NCBI GenBank assembly: GCA_947379865.1
Contig: CANCOY010000150.1
Span: forward strand, 1 to 7,533
Reading direction: 5' to 3'
Source of the DNA: Acetobacteraceae bacterium
GTDB taxonomy: Bacteria; Pseudomonadota; Alphaproteobacteria; Zavarziniales; Zavarziniaceae
DNA: 7,533 nucleotides
Shown here: in pieces, positions 1 through 5,234 of the stretch
Numbering within the stretch: position 1 is the stretch's first letter
Layout of the letters: every line of letters begins with the position of its first letter
Made by a program: the position numbers and the translations under genes
Notes under the pieces: generated by a model
Database searches by the model: none
What the model was told of the DNA's origin: nothing
What the model saw: the letters and a program-made list of their open reading frames with translations, nothing else

Positions 1-1163
1 CCCGTGTTGGCATAGTTGACCGTGGGCGCGCCAGAATACTGTGTCTCGGTATAGACATTGCCTGTGGCGCTGGACAGGCCATTGGCATTGGTGAACGTCG
101 CCACCGGCAGGCGATAGAGCGTGCGCGTGGCGCCATTGCTGAACTTGCCCGAGATGATGCCGTCCTTGTCGACCGAGACACCCACCAACGAGCCTGGTGC
201 AAAGCCATCGACGGTTGCCGAGCGCAGGGCGCTGTCACCCTGAACCTGGGTCAATCCATCACGCCCGCCAGCCGCACCAAAGCTAAGGGCAATGGCCTGG
301 GGAGCCTGGGGCGCAAAGGAGGCGCCAACCGTCTGCCACTGAACCGACAGAGGCGAGGCCAGCGTTGTTGATAAAAACGTCCCGTCGCCATTGAACGTGA
401 CGGTGCCGGAGGCCACAAGGCCATTGGCGCCCGTCGTGGCCCCACCCGGAACCGAATAGACCTCAGCCCGCCACTGATTGGCCACCGACGTCTTGGCGAA
501 AGCCATATTCAGCGTACGGGGAACGCCAAGCGTATCATAGACGGTGATGGAGCGTTCGAAGTCGGGCACCAGCCCGGTCCCGGTGTTGGCATAAGCCGCC
601 ATGGCACCAATGGCAGCGCCCGTCGCCGCCGGGTTCACCGTCTGGTTCGGCTTGAGGTTGGCCGCCAGCTTGATCGAGGTCGTCGCCTGGGGGGCGCCGG
701 AGGCGGAGGCCAGGTTCACATTGACGAGCGAGGCGTTGTTGGCGCTGGCGGGCAGCTTGCCCGTGGTATCGGCCGCCATGCCCAGCAGACGGTAACCGGC
801 GGCATTCACCAGATTGCCGTCCTTGTCGGTGGTGAAGCTGCCGGCGCGGGTATAGATGCGCGAGGTGGGGTCATTCGGGGCAGCAACCACAAAGAAGCCA
901 TTGCCGCTGAGCGCCAGATCCGTGGCAGAGCTGGTGGACTGCAGGATGCCGGCCTTGTCGACCAGCGCCCGGGGCTTGGCAAGCACGCCACCCGGCGTGT
1001 AGCGATCAGGCGAGTCACTGGACACCAGCGTCTGGAACAGGGCGATATTGCCCTTGTAACCTGTGGTGTTCAGGTTGGAGATATTGTCTGAAATGACGCC
1101 CATGGCCTGGGAATTGGCATTCAGGGCAGATACACCGGACAACAGGGCGCCATAGAGACTCAT
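1..1163 (-). CDS. flgE: Flagellar hook protein FlgE, N-terminal part (C-terminus beyond left edge)
   Basis: This is the structural subunit of the flagellar hook, the curved joint between the basal-body rod and the filament; it is exported by the flagellar type III apparatus. The frame is open from an ATG at 1163 to the window edge: 387 codons plus two bases. Residues 1-40 carry the rod/hook/filament N-terminal helix with the family signature NISNLNTTGYKG (27-38). SGNGFFV (86-92) and YTRAGSFTTDKDGNLVN (104-120) are the next conserved hook/rod blocks, followed by the Thr/Ala/Gly-rich variable outer domain. The C-terminal block that packs with the N-terminal helix is not in the window. The start is supported by GAGGA at 1171-1175, seven bases upstream, and by a sigma-54 promoter about 40 bases further up. 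FlgG and FlgF share the N-terminal block, but the long variable middle domain and the promoter type favour FlgE. Confidence 0.93.
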   Translation of the reverse strand, partial: MSLYGALLSGVSALNANSQAMGVISDNISNLNTTGYKGNIALFQTLVSSDSPDRYTPGGVLAKPRALVDKAGILQSTSSATDLALSGNGFFVVAAPNDPTSRIYTRAGSFTTDKDGNLVNAAGYRLLGMAADTTGKLPASANNASLVNVNLASASGAPQATTSIKLAANLKPNQTVNPAATGAAIGAMAAYANTGTGLVPDFERSITVYDTLGVPRTLNMAFAKTSVANQWRAEVYSVPGGATTGANGLVASGTVTFNGDGTFLSTTLASPLSVQWQTVGASFAPQAPQAIALSFGAAGGRDGLTQVQGDSALRSATVDGFAPGSLVGVSVDKDGIISGKFSNGATRTLYRLPVATFTNANGLSSATGNVYTETQYSGAPTVNYANT

Positions 1164-1210
1164 GTCTTGCTCCTCAGGAACATGCCCGCAGTGGGGCTTT
1201 GCTCCAAGAA

Positions 1211-1227
1211 CAGCAAGACCGGTGCCA
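1211..1227 (-). promoter_or_regulatory. Sigma-54 (-24/-12) promoter of flgE
   Basis: On the minus strand the sequence reads TGGCAC-CGGTC-TTGCT. The GG and GC dinucleotides are separated by exactly ten bases, matching the sigma-54 consensus. Counting 12 bases from the -12 element puts the transcription start near 1201, giving a leader of about 38 bases that includes the flgE Shine-Dalgarno. Hook genes of Caulobacter and related alphaproteobacteria are known to use sigma-54 promoters, so location and family agree. Confidence 0.87.
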
Positions 1228-1314
1228 AAGCGGCGCAAGACGAAAAATGGCAGTAAAATCAGTTATTTAAAATCAAGACCCGAGTCGCATTCGGCGGCTT
1301 GGCGGCATCGGCTA

Positions 1315-1329
1315 CGGCAATTTCTGCCG
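1315..1329. promoter_or_regulatory. Inverted repeat CGGCA-N5-TGCCG, possible enhancer-binding-protein site
   Basis: A perfect 5-bp inverted repeat with a 5-base spacer lies about 100 bases upstream of the sigma-54 promoter, the usual distance for an activator site. A further CCCGGCA half-site lies at 1354-1360. Sigma-54 promoters require such an activator; in alphaproteobacterial flagellar systems it is usually FlbD. Assignment to FlbD is inference, and short GC-rich inverted repeats arise by chance. Confidence 0.35.
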
Positions 1330-1365
1330 GTATGGGCCGGGATCCCGGGCCAGCCCGGCAGTTTC

Positions 1366-1413
1366 GCCCCCGATCCAGCCCGGGGGCGGCTGCGGCACCG
1401 AAGTACCGCAGCC
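1366..1413 (-). terminator. Tandem GC-rich hairpins downstream of the NMO-family gene
   Basis: Thirteen bases past the stop codon (minus strand) lies a hairpin at 1413-1388 with arms GGCTGCGGTAC and GTGCCGCAGCC. All 11 positions pair, one as a U-G wobble, and the loop is UUCG closed by C-G, the very stable tetraloop class. A second hairpin abuts it, with arms GCCCCC and GGGGGC (1387-1366). No U-tract follows, so this is either a weak intrinsic terminator or a 3'-end stabiliser. Confidence 0.55.
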
Positions 1414-1425
1414 TGTTACCGAAGC

Positions 1426-2415
1426 CTATTCGGCGGCCTTGCTGACCACGCGCAGATTGGCGAGGCGGCGATACATGATCTCCTCCGCCTCGTGGATAAC
1501 GCGTTCGATCAGTTCCTTGACCGAGGGCACATCGTGGATCAGGCCCTGCACCATGCCGGCCGACCAGATGCCCATGTCCGTATCGCCCGTGTCGAGGCCT
1601 TCGCGGCCACGGGTGCCCTTCACCAGATGGCTCACGTCCTCGAACTTGGCGCCGCCGCGTTCCAGCTCCACCACCTGCTGGCTGATGGCATTGCGGGCCA
1701 CGCGGGCGGTATTGCGGAACGAGCGGAAGATCAGGTCGGTGGCGCGCTCGTCATTGGCGACCATGGCCTGCTTGAAGTTGTCGTGCAGCGGCGCCTCCTT
1801 GGTGGCGCAGAAGCGGGTGCCCATGTTGACGCCATCAGCGCCCAGGGCCAGCGCCGCCACCAGGCCGCGCCCATCGGCAAAGCCGCCAGAGGCCAGCATG
1901 GGAATCTTGATCTTGTCGGCAGCGGCCGGGATCAGGATCAGGCCCGGAATATCGTCCTCGCCCGGATGGCCAGCGCACTCGAAACCGTCGATGGAAATGG
2001 CATCAACGCCCATGCGCTCAGCCGACAGGGCGTGGCGAACGGCGGTGCACTTGTGGATCACCTTGATGCCGTGCTTGCGGAATTCGGTGACGTGCTCTTC
2101 CGGCTTGTAGCCAGCCGTCTCCACCGCCTTCACGCCGCTTTCGATGATGGCGGCGCGGTATTCGGCGTAAGGCGGCGGGTTGATGGTGGGCAGGATGGTC
2201 AGGTTCACGCCAAAGGGCTTGTCCGTCATGGTGCGGCAGCGGGCGATTTCCTTGGCCAGGGCCTCAGGCGTCGGCTGGGTCAAGGCGGTGAGGAAGCCAA
2301 GGGCGCCGGCATTGGCCACGGCAGAGACGAGTTCGGCGGTGCCGACCCACTGCATGCCACCCTGGGCGATGGGGTGTTCGACGCCGAACATTTCCGTAAA
2401 GCGGGTCTTGATCAC
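1426..2415 (-). CDS. Nitronate monooxygenase-family FMN flavoprotein, PA1024-type NADH:quinone reductase
   Basis: A 329-residue cytoplasmic TIM-barrel flavoenzyme. Recognised blocks are HPIAQGGMQWVG (14-25), KPFGVNLT (66-73), IHKCTAVRHA (120-129), GFECAGHPGEDD (144-155), ASGGFADGRG (175-184), the FMN-phosphate block ALGADGVNMGTRF (190-202), and GDTDMGIWSAGMVQGLI (277-293). From memory these match P. aeruginosa PA1024 closely along the whole length. That protein was first called 2-nitropropane dioxygenase and later shown to be an NADH:quinone reductase; its active-site histidine corresponds to His150 here. Most pipelines would write nitronate monooxygenase, so the exact reaction is uncertain. 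The start codon is GTG at 2415, chosen because AAAGGAG lies at 2429-2423, seven bases upstream; MIKTRFTE then aligns with the family N-terminus. The gene appears monocistronic, with hairpins after its stop. Confidence 0.9.
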   Translation of the reverse strand: MIKTRFTEMFGVEHPIAQGGMQWVGTAELVSAVANAGALGFLTALTQPTPEALAKEIARCRTMTDKPFGVNLTILPTINPPPYAEYRAAIIESGVKAVETAGYKPEEHVTEFRKHGIKVIHKCTAVRHALSAERMGVDAISIDGFECAGHPGEDDIPGLILIPAAADKIKIPMLASGGFADGRGLVAALALGADGVNMGTRFCATKEAPLHDNFKQAMVANDERATDLIFRSFRNTARVARNAISQQVVELERGGAKFEDVSHLVKGTRGREGLDTGDTDMGIWSAGMVQGLIHDVPSVKELIERVIHEAEEIMYRRLANLRVVSKAAE

Positions 2416-2578
2416 CTGGTGTCTCCTTTGAAAACCGCCGGTTCTGAGGCACCCCTTGGGAAAAGGCCTGCCGGCTCTGACCCCGAGTCCTAGCGCCTCA
2501 GCGCGGCGGGAGCAACGCCAGCCCCACCGACATTAACCAGCCCCGCGTCCAGCGCATGCGCCTCATGCATTAAACGCA

Positions 2579-2688
2579 GTTGCAGCAAATCGTGTTGCAG
2601 CGCAATATCTGTCCGTCGGCTCCGGCCGATATGCCCTTCCTGGGCGTTTCCTCCCTAAACTCGGGTCGCTTCGGCGGCCCTTTTTTTT
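2579..2688 (+). ncRNA. Candidate small RNA (or dut leader) ending in an intrinsic terminator
   Basis: This stretch has no credible protein gene but contains four consecutive hairpins. The first is 2579-2587 with 2593-2601 (9 bp including G-U pairs, loop AATCG). The second is TCGGC/GCCGA around a TCCG loop near 2615-2628. The third is ATGCCC/GGGCGT at 2631-2647 with loop TTCCT. The fourth is the terminator stem at 2663-2680 followed by eight T. Between the third and fourth lies unpaired TTCCTCCCT (2648-2656), an anti-Shine-Dalgarno-like CCUCC. No plus-strand gene precedes the terminator. Alphaproteobacterial trans-acting sRNAs commonly combine such loops with a terminal hairpin. I found no clear promoter, the 5' end is a guess, and a terminated dut leader is the main alternative. 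No Rfam family was recognised. Confidence 0.42.
2663..2688 (+). terminator. Strong Rho-independent terminator with no coding gene upstream
   Basis: GGGTCGC (2663-2669) pairs with GCGGCCC (2674-2680), one T-G wobble included, around a UUCG loop closed by C-G. Eight consecutive T follow at 2681-2688. This is a canonical intrinsic terminator in the plus direction, 93 bases before the dut start codon. The nearest upstream genes are on the opposite strand, so the transcript it ends must start within 2416-2660 or be antisense to the NMO-family gene. Confidence 0.8.
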
Positions 2689-2703
2689 GGGCAATTTGGT
2701 TTT

Positions 2704-2725
2704 TTGGCCAACAGATTTTGGCCAA
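2704..2725. repeat. Pair of TTGGCCAA palindromes upstream of dut
   Basis: TTTTGGCCAA occurs at 2702-2711 and again at 2716-2725; each contains the perfect 8-bp palindrome TTGGCCAA, spaced 14 bases centre to centre. The pair lies between the terminator at 2688 and the dut Shine-Dalgarno, where a promoter or operator would be expected. A similar pair lies upstream of the DUF1302 gene (5214-5234). The binding factor is unknown. Confidence 0.45.
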
Positions 2726-2781
2726 ACGGGCTTTTCGCCTCCAGATCGCCTAGACTGGGCGCCTCATCTGTCGAGGAAGCC

Positions 2782-3228
2782 ATGCGCCTGCCGATCCAAT
2801 ACCTGCCCCATTATGACCGTGCTGCCTGGGGTGAGCTTGCCTATGCCCATGCGGGCGACGCAGGGTTCGACCTGAAGGCGGCCATAGCAGCCCCCGTCTT
2901 CATCGGCTTTGGTGAGGTGGTGATCGTACCCGCAGGTGTGGCCATGGCCGTGCCAGAGGGGCACGAGGTGCAGATCCGCCCCCGTTCTGGCCTGGCGGCA
3001 AAACTGGGCCTGACGGTGGTCAATGCGCCCGGCACCATTGATGCGGGCTATCGCGGCGAAATTCAGGTGATCCTGTCGTGCCTGAAGCGCGAGGGGGCGG
3101 AAATCCGCCCCGGCGACAGGCTGGCCCAGGCGGTACTGGCCCCTGTGTTGCGGGCCGAGCTTGCGGCCGTCACCAGCCTTGATGAAACGGCGCGGGGCAC
3201 CGGCGGGCTTGGCTCCACAGGCGTTTAG
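2782..3228 (+). CDS. dut: Deoxyuridine 5'-triphosphate nucleotidohydrolase (dUTPase)
   Basis: Hydrolyses dUTP to dUMP and pyrophosphate, keeping uracil out of DNA and feeding dTMP synthesis; a cytoplasmic homotrimer. The 148 residues match the usual length of about 150. All five trimeric dUTPase motifs are present in order: AGDAGFDL (24-31), RPRSGLA (66-72), GTIDAGYRGE (84-93, with catalytic Asp87 and sugar-stacking Tyr90), GDRLAQ (111-116), and RGTGGLGSTG (138-147). Motif 5 normally has Phe stacking on the uracil ring where this protein has Leu143. The frame is open upstream to 2704, but ATG 2782 is chosen because GAGGA lies at 2773-2777 and the extension is T-rich, non-coding-looking sequence containing the palindromes. 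It ends nine bases before the convergent stop of the next gene, with no terminator between them. Confidence 0.95.
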   Translation: MRLPIQYLPHYDRAAWGELAYAHAGDAGFDLKAAIAAPVFIGFGEVVIVPAGVAMAVPEGHEVQIRPRSGLAAKLGLTVVNAPGTIDAGYRGEIQVILSCLKREGAEIRPGDRLAQAVLAPVLRAELAAVTSLDETARGTGGLGSTGV

Positions 3229-3237
3229 GCCCCCGGC

Positions 3238-3606
3238 TCAGGCGCGGCGACGGCCCTCAAGGTCAAGGCTGAGCTGGCCGGGATCCGTCTCCACCCCCCG
3301 GTTCAGGGGGATGCGCGGCCAGAGATAGACCAGCGTCTTGCCGCCCTGGCGGCCATCGGCAGCCTGTTCGGCAGCACAGGTGGCATAAGAGGCCACCAGC
3401 CAGGCCAGCGCCGCCACGCCGGCATCGGGCGAGGGAAAATCGCTGACGGCACTGTCAACAATGCGGGCGACAAGGCTGCGCCCCTCATCATCAAGGACAA
3501 GGGCCGAGGCAGCAGCCCGCACATCCGCCTCCGTGATCAGGGTTTCGGACACCTGGTCGAGGAGGGCCGGATCGGGACGCCGGGCCATGTCGGACACGTT
3601 TGACAT
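3238..3606 (-). CDS. Small protein of unknown family with C-terminal QLSLDL (possible clamp-binding peptide)
   Basis: A 122-residue protein I do not recognise. No signal peptide or membrane segment is evident. Residues 12-80 look mostly helical (for example LLDQVSETLI and AALAWLVASYATCAAEQ), followed by a short hydrophobic TLVYLWPRIP (91-100) and an apparently flexible tail. The tail contains QLSLDL at 111-116, which resembles beta-sliding-clamp-binding hexapeptides such as QLSLPL of E. coli Hda (recalled from memory). Only Glu and basic residues follow. The ATG at 3606 is the first possible start, because TGA is the codon immediately before it; a GGAG lies unusually far upstream (about 13 bases), so initiation is weakly supported and Met7 is an alternative. 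It lies 152 bases downstream of the glycosylase gene on the same strand, with a hairpin between, and converges on dut. Confidence 0.72.
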   Translation of the reverse strand: MSNVSDMARRPDPALLDQVSETLITEADVRAAASALVLDDEGRSLVARIVDSAVSDFPSPDAGVAALAWLVASYATCAAEQAADGRQGGKTLVYLWPRIPLNRGVETDPGQLSLDLEGRRRA

Positions 3607-3728
3607 TCAGGTAGAAGCTCCAGTCGCAAATCACGGAAGAGTCTAGCCTAAAAGCCCCCGGCAAAGCCAAGCGCAAAATGCAGGGGTGGGCCAAAACGTC
3701 TCTGTCCAGCCAATACCGGGCCGCCGAT

Positions 3729-3748
3729 TCTGGTTCCCGACAACCAGA
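3729..3748. terminator. Hairpin after the glycosylase gene
   Basis: TCTGGTT (3729-3735) and AACCAGA (3742-3748) form a perfect 7-bp stem around a 6-base loop, ten bases beyond the glycosylase stop codon on the minus strand. There is no U-tract in that direction. A TTTT run follows on the plus strand (3749-3752), but no plus-strand transcript is expected there. A weak terminator or 3' stabilising hairpin is the likely role. Confidence 0.4.
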
Positions 3749-3758
3749 TTTTCACCCC

Positions 3759-5030
3759 TCAGCGCCTTTTCACAGCCGCCGCCAGCGCCTTGGCAAGATC
3801 GCCCTTCGGCGCCACCTCCACCCGGTCAAGGCCCAGCCAATGGGCCAGGCGGGCCAGTTCCGCCGCCAGGGCCTCTGCCACCGGCCCTGCGGCCTGCCCT
3901 GCTTCCAGATGGCTGGCCGGCACCTGCAGGGCGCCGGTGGCCCTGTCCGCCTTCAGATCCACCCGCGCAACCAGCCGGTCCCCCATGAGGAAGGGCAGCA
4001 CATAATAGCCGAACTGGCGCTTTTCAGCCGGCGTGTAGATCTCGATCCGGTAGTGGAAGTCAAACAGGCGCAGGGTGCGCGCCCGCTCCCACACCAGGGG
4101 ATCAAAGGGGGAGACCAGGGCATGGGCCGCCATCCGGCGCGGTATGCGGGCGCCGGGGGGCATAAAAGCCGGCACGTCCCAGCCCTCCACCACCACCGGG
4201 GCAAGCGCCCCCGCCTCCACCAGCTCGCCAAGGGCGGCGCGGGCGGGGCCGGGTTTCAGGCGGAAATAGTCGCGCAGGTCGGTCTCGGCGGCGACGCCCA
4301 GGCTGGCGGCGGCATGGGCCATGAGCAGGCGGTGGGCGGCCGCCTCATCAAGGGTGGGCAGGGCCAGGATGGCAGGCGGGATCACCCGCTCCGTCAGGTC
4401 ATAGACCCGCTCGAACCCCCGGCGGAAGGCGGTGGTAACGCGGCCAGCCCAGAACAGGTATTCCAGCGCTGTCTTGGCCTCGCTCCAGCCCCACCAGCCG
4501 CCCGCACCACGCGGCCGCTGCCCCTCTGCCGCGCCGATCTCGCCCGCCGAAAGTGGCCCACGGGCGGTGATTTCGGCCACCACGGCGTCCACCACATCGC
4601 GCCGCTCCCGCCCAAAGGCGGCAACGGATTTATAGACCCCCTCCCCCGCTTCCGCCCGGGCCATGCGCCAGCGCAGGGCGGGATGCAGGTCGAGGGGCAG
4701 CAGCGAGGCCTCGTGCGCCCAGTATTCGAAAAAGGCCCGCCCCCGCCCAGGCCCCGACCCCGACCCCGACCCCCGCCCCGGCGGGCCAAAGGCGCGGGCA
4801 TCAAAAACCTCGCGGTCATAGCCACCGAGGCGCGAGAACGCGGGCAGATAGTGGGCGCGGGCCAGCACATTGACCGAATCAATCTGGATCACCCCCAGCG
4901 CCCGGGCCGTGCGATGCACCGCCGCCCAGGGCGCCACCGCGCCCGCCTCAGGGCGCACGGCGCCAAAACCCTGGGCTGCCAGGGCCAGCCTGCGCGCCTC
5001 CAATGCCGAGATACCCGTTCTGGTTGCCAT
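3759..5030 (-). CDS. ycaQ: YcaQ/AlkX-family winged-helix DNA glycosylase
   Basis: A 423-residue HTH_42-family protein. E. coli YcaQ (AlkX) unhooks DNA interstrand crosslinks by excising N7-alkylated purines, and the Streptomyces relative AlkZ gives self-resistance to azinomycin. Recognised blocks are LGVIQIDSVNVLARAHYLPAFSRLG (split here as LGVIQIDSVN 46-55 and ARAHYLPAFSRLG 57-69), whose QID at 49-51 fits the catalytic Gln-hydrophobic-Asp motif; FEYWAHEASLLPLDLHP (101-117); SPFDPLVWER (307-316); FHYRIEIYTPAEKRQFGYYV (325-344); and RVDLKADR (356-363). ATG 5030 is preferred over the in-frame ATG at 5141 because MATRTGISALEARRLAL is the family-like N-terminus and the extra 37 residues look like intergenic sequence; its GGGG ribosome site (5038-5035) is weak. 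Unusual is a Gly-Ser-Arg-Pro insert at about 83-98. Strongly GC-rich at third positions. Confidence 0.9.
   Translation of the reverse strand: MATRTGISALEARRLALAAQGFGAVRPEAGAVAPWAAVHRTARALGVIQIDSVNVLARAHYLPAFSRLGGYDREVFDARAFGPPGRGSGSGSGPGRGRAFFEYWAHEASLLPLDLHPALRWRMARAEAGEGVYKSVAAFGRERRDVVDAVVAEITARGPLSAGEIGAAEGQRPRGAGGWWGWSEAKTALEYLFWAGRVTTAFRRGFERVYDLTERVIPPAILALPTLDEAAAHRLLMAHAAASLGVAAETDLRDYFRLKPGPARAALGELVEAGALAPVVVEGWDVPAFMPPGARIPRRMAAHALVSPFDPLVWERARTLRLFDFHYRIEIYTPAEKRQFGYYVLPFLMGDRLVARVDLKADRATGALQVPASHLEAGQAAGPVAEALAAELARLAHWLGLDRVEVAPKGDLAKALAAAVKRR
4752..4769. repeat. Hexanucleotide tandem repeat (CCCCGA)3 inside the glycosylase gene
   Basis: Three perfect copies of CCCCGA run from 4752 to 4769, flanked by degenerate C-rich units (CCCCGCCCAGG before, CCCCCGCCCCGG after). 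On the coding strand the unit is TCGGGG, giving alternating Gly and Ser residues. The unit is a multiple of three, so copy-number change would lengthen or shorten the insert without breaking the frame. Confidence 0.85.
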
Positions 5031-5100
5031 GTTACCCCGCCTGTCCCGCACCCCGGAGCATCGCCCATCGGCAAAAGCCGCGCCAGCCCTGTGAACGCAT

Positions 5101-5117
5101 AGTATTCCTGAAATACT
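5101..5117. repeat. Inverted repeat AGTATT-N5-AATACT
   Basis: A perfect 6-bp inverted repeat with spacer CCTGA lies 71 bases upstream of the ycaQ start, in the AT-rich zone. It is a possible operator for ycaQ; no regulator family is identified. Confidence 0.4.
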
Positions 5118-5170
5118 CTTTAGAAACAAAACATCCTGCAATCTTATTCAGTACCCTGATGTATTTGTTA

Positions 5171-5188
5171 TGTTGCTATATTGCAACA
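5171..5188. repeat. Inverted repeat TGTTGC-N6-GCAACA overlapping a TATATT box
   Basis: A perfect 6-bp inverted repeat surrounds TATATT (5177-5182), which itself resembles a -10 promoter hexamer. A repressor bound here would cover that element. It lies 168 bases before the DUF1302 start and about 140 bases before the ycaQ start. The regulator is unknown. Confidence 0.45.
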
Positions 5189-5213
5189 AAACGGCAAGAC
5201 CATTAGGCGTAGA

Positions 5214-5234
5214 TTGGCCAATATGCTTGACCAA
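5214..5234. repeat. TTGGCCAA / TTGACCAA pair upstream of the DUF1302 gene
   Basis: TTGGCCAA (5214-5221, extendable to ATTGGCCAAT) and the one-mismatch copy TTGACCAA (5227-5234) are spaced 13 bases centre to centre. This mirrors the pair upstream of dut (2704-2725, spacing 14) and suggests a shared site. The first copy ends 135 bases before the DUF1302 start. Confidence 0.4.

Noticed and set aside
1337..1348. 12-bp perfect palindrome CCGGGATCCCGG
   Set aside because: Short GC-rich palindromes are common in this base composition and it overlaps no promoter element; no separate role can be supported.
1162..2493. Long plus-strand open frame of 443 codons opposite the NMO-family gene
   Set aside because: It is antisense to a gene with clear family motifs, its translation is rich in His, Ala, Gly and Arg with no recognisable domain, and it has no ribosome site. 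It arises from GC-rich codon bias.
2498..2566. Minus-strand 22-residue open frame (MRRMRWTRGW...) in the intergenic region
   Set aside because: No Shine-Dalgarno precedes the ATG and nothing about the peptide is family-like, so it is not distinguishable from chance.
2728..2756. Sigma-70-like promoter for dut using TAGACT (2751-2756) as -10
   Set aside because: No acceptable -35 hexamer stands 16-18 bases upstream and the -10 matches poorly, so I do not call it.
2704..2781. N-terminally extended dut starting at ATG 2704
   Set aside because: The extension has no ribosome site, is unlike any dUTPase N-terminus I know, and covers the palindrome pair; ATG 2782 has a Shine-Dalgarno and gives the normal family length.
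3293..3310. CCCCC/GGGGG hairpin about 65 bases past the dut stop as a dut terminator
   Set aside because: It lies inside the convergent small gene's coding sequence and has no T-tract after it.
3678..5102. Long plus-strand open frame of 474 codons opposite ycaQ
   Set aside because: The translation is Pro/Arg/Gly/His-rich low-complexity sequence covering the exact antisense of a conserved glycosylase; no start signal or domain.
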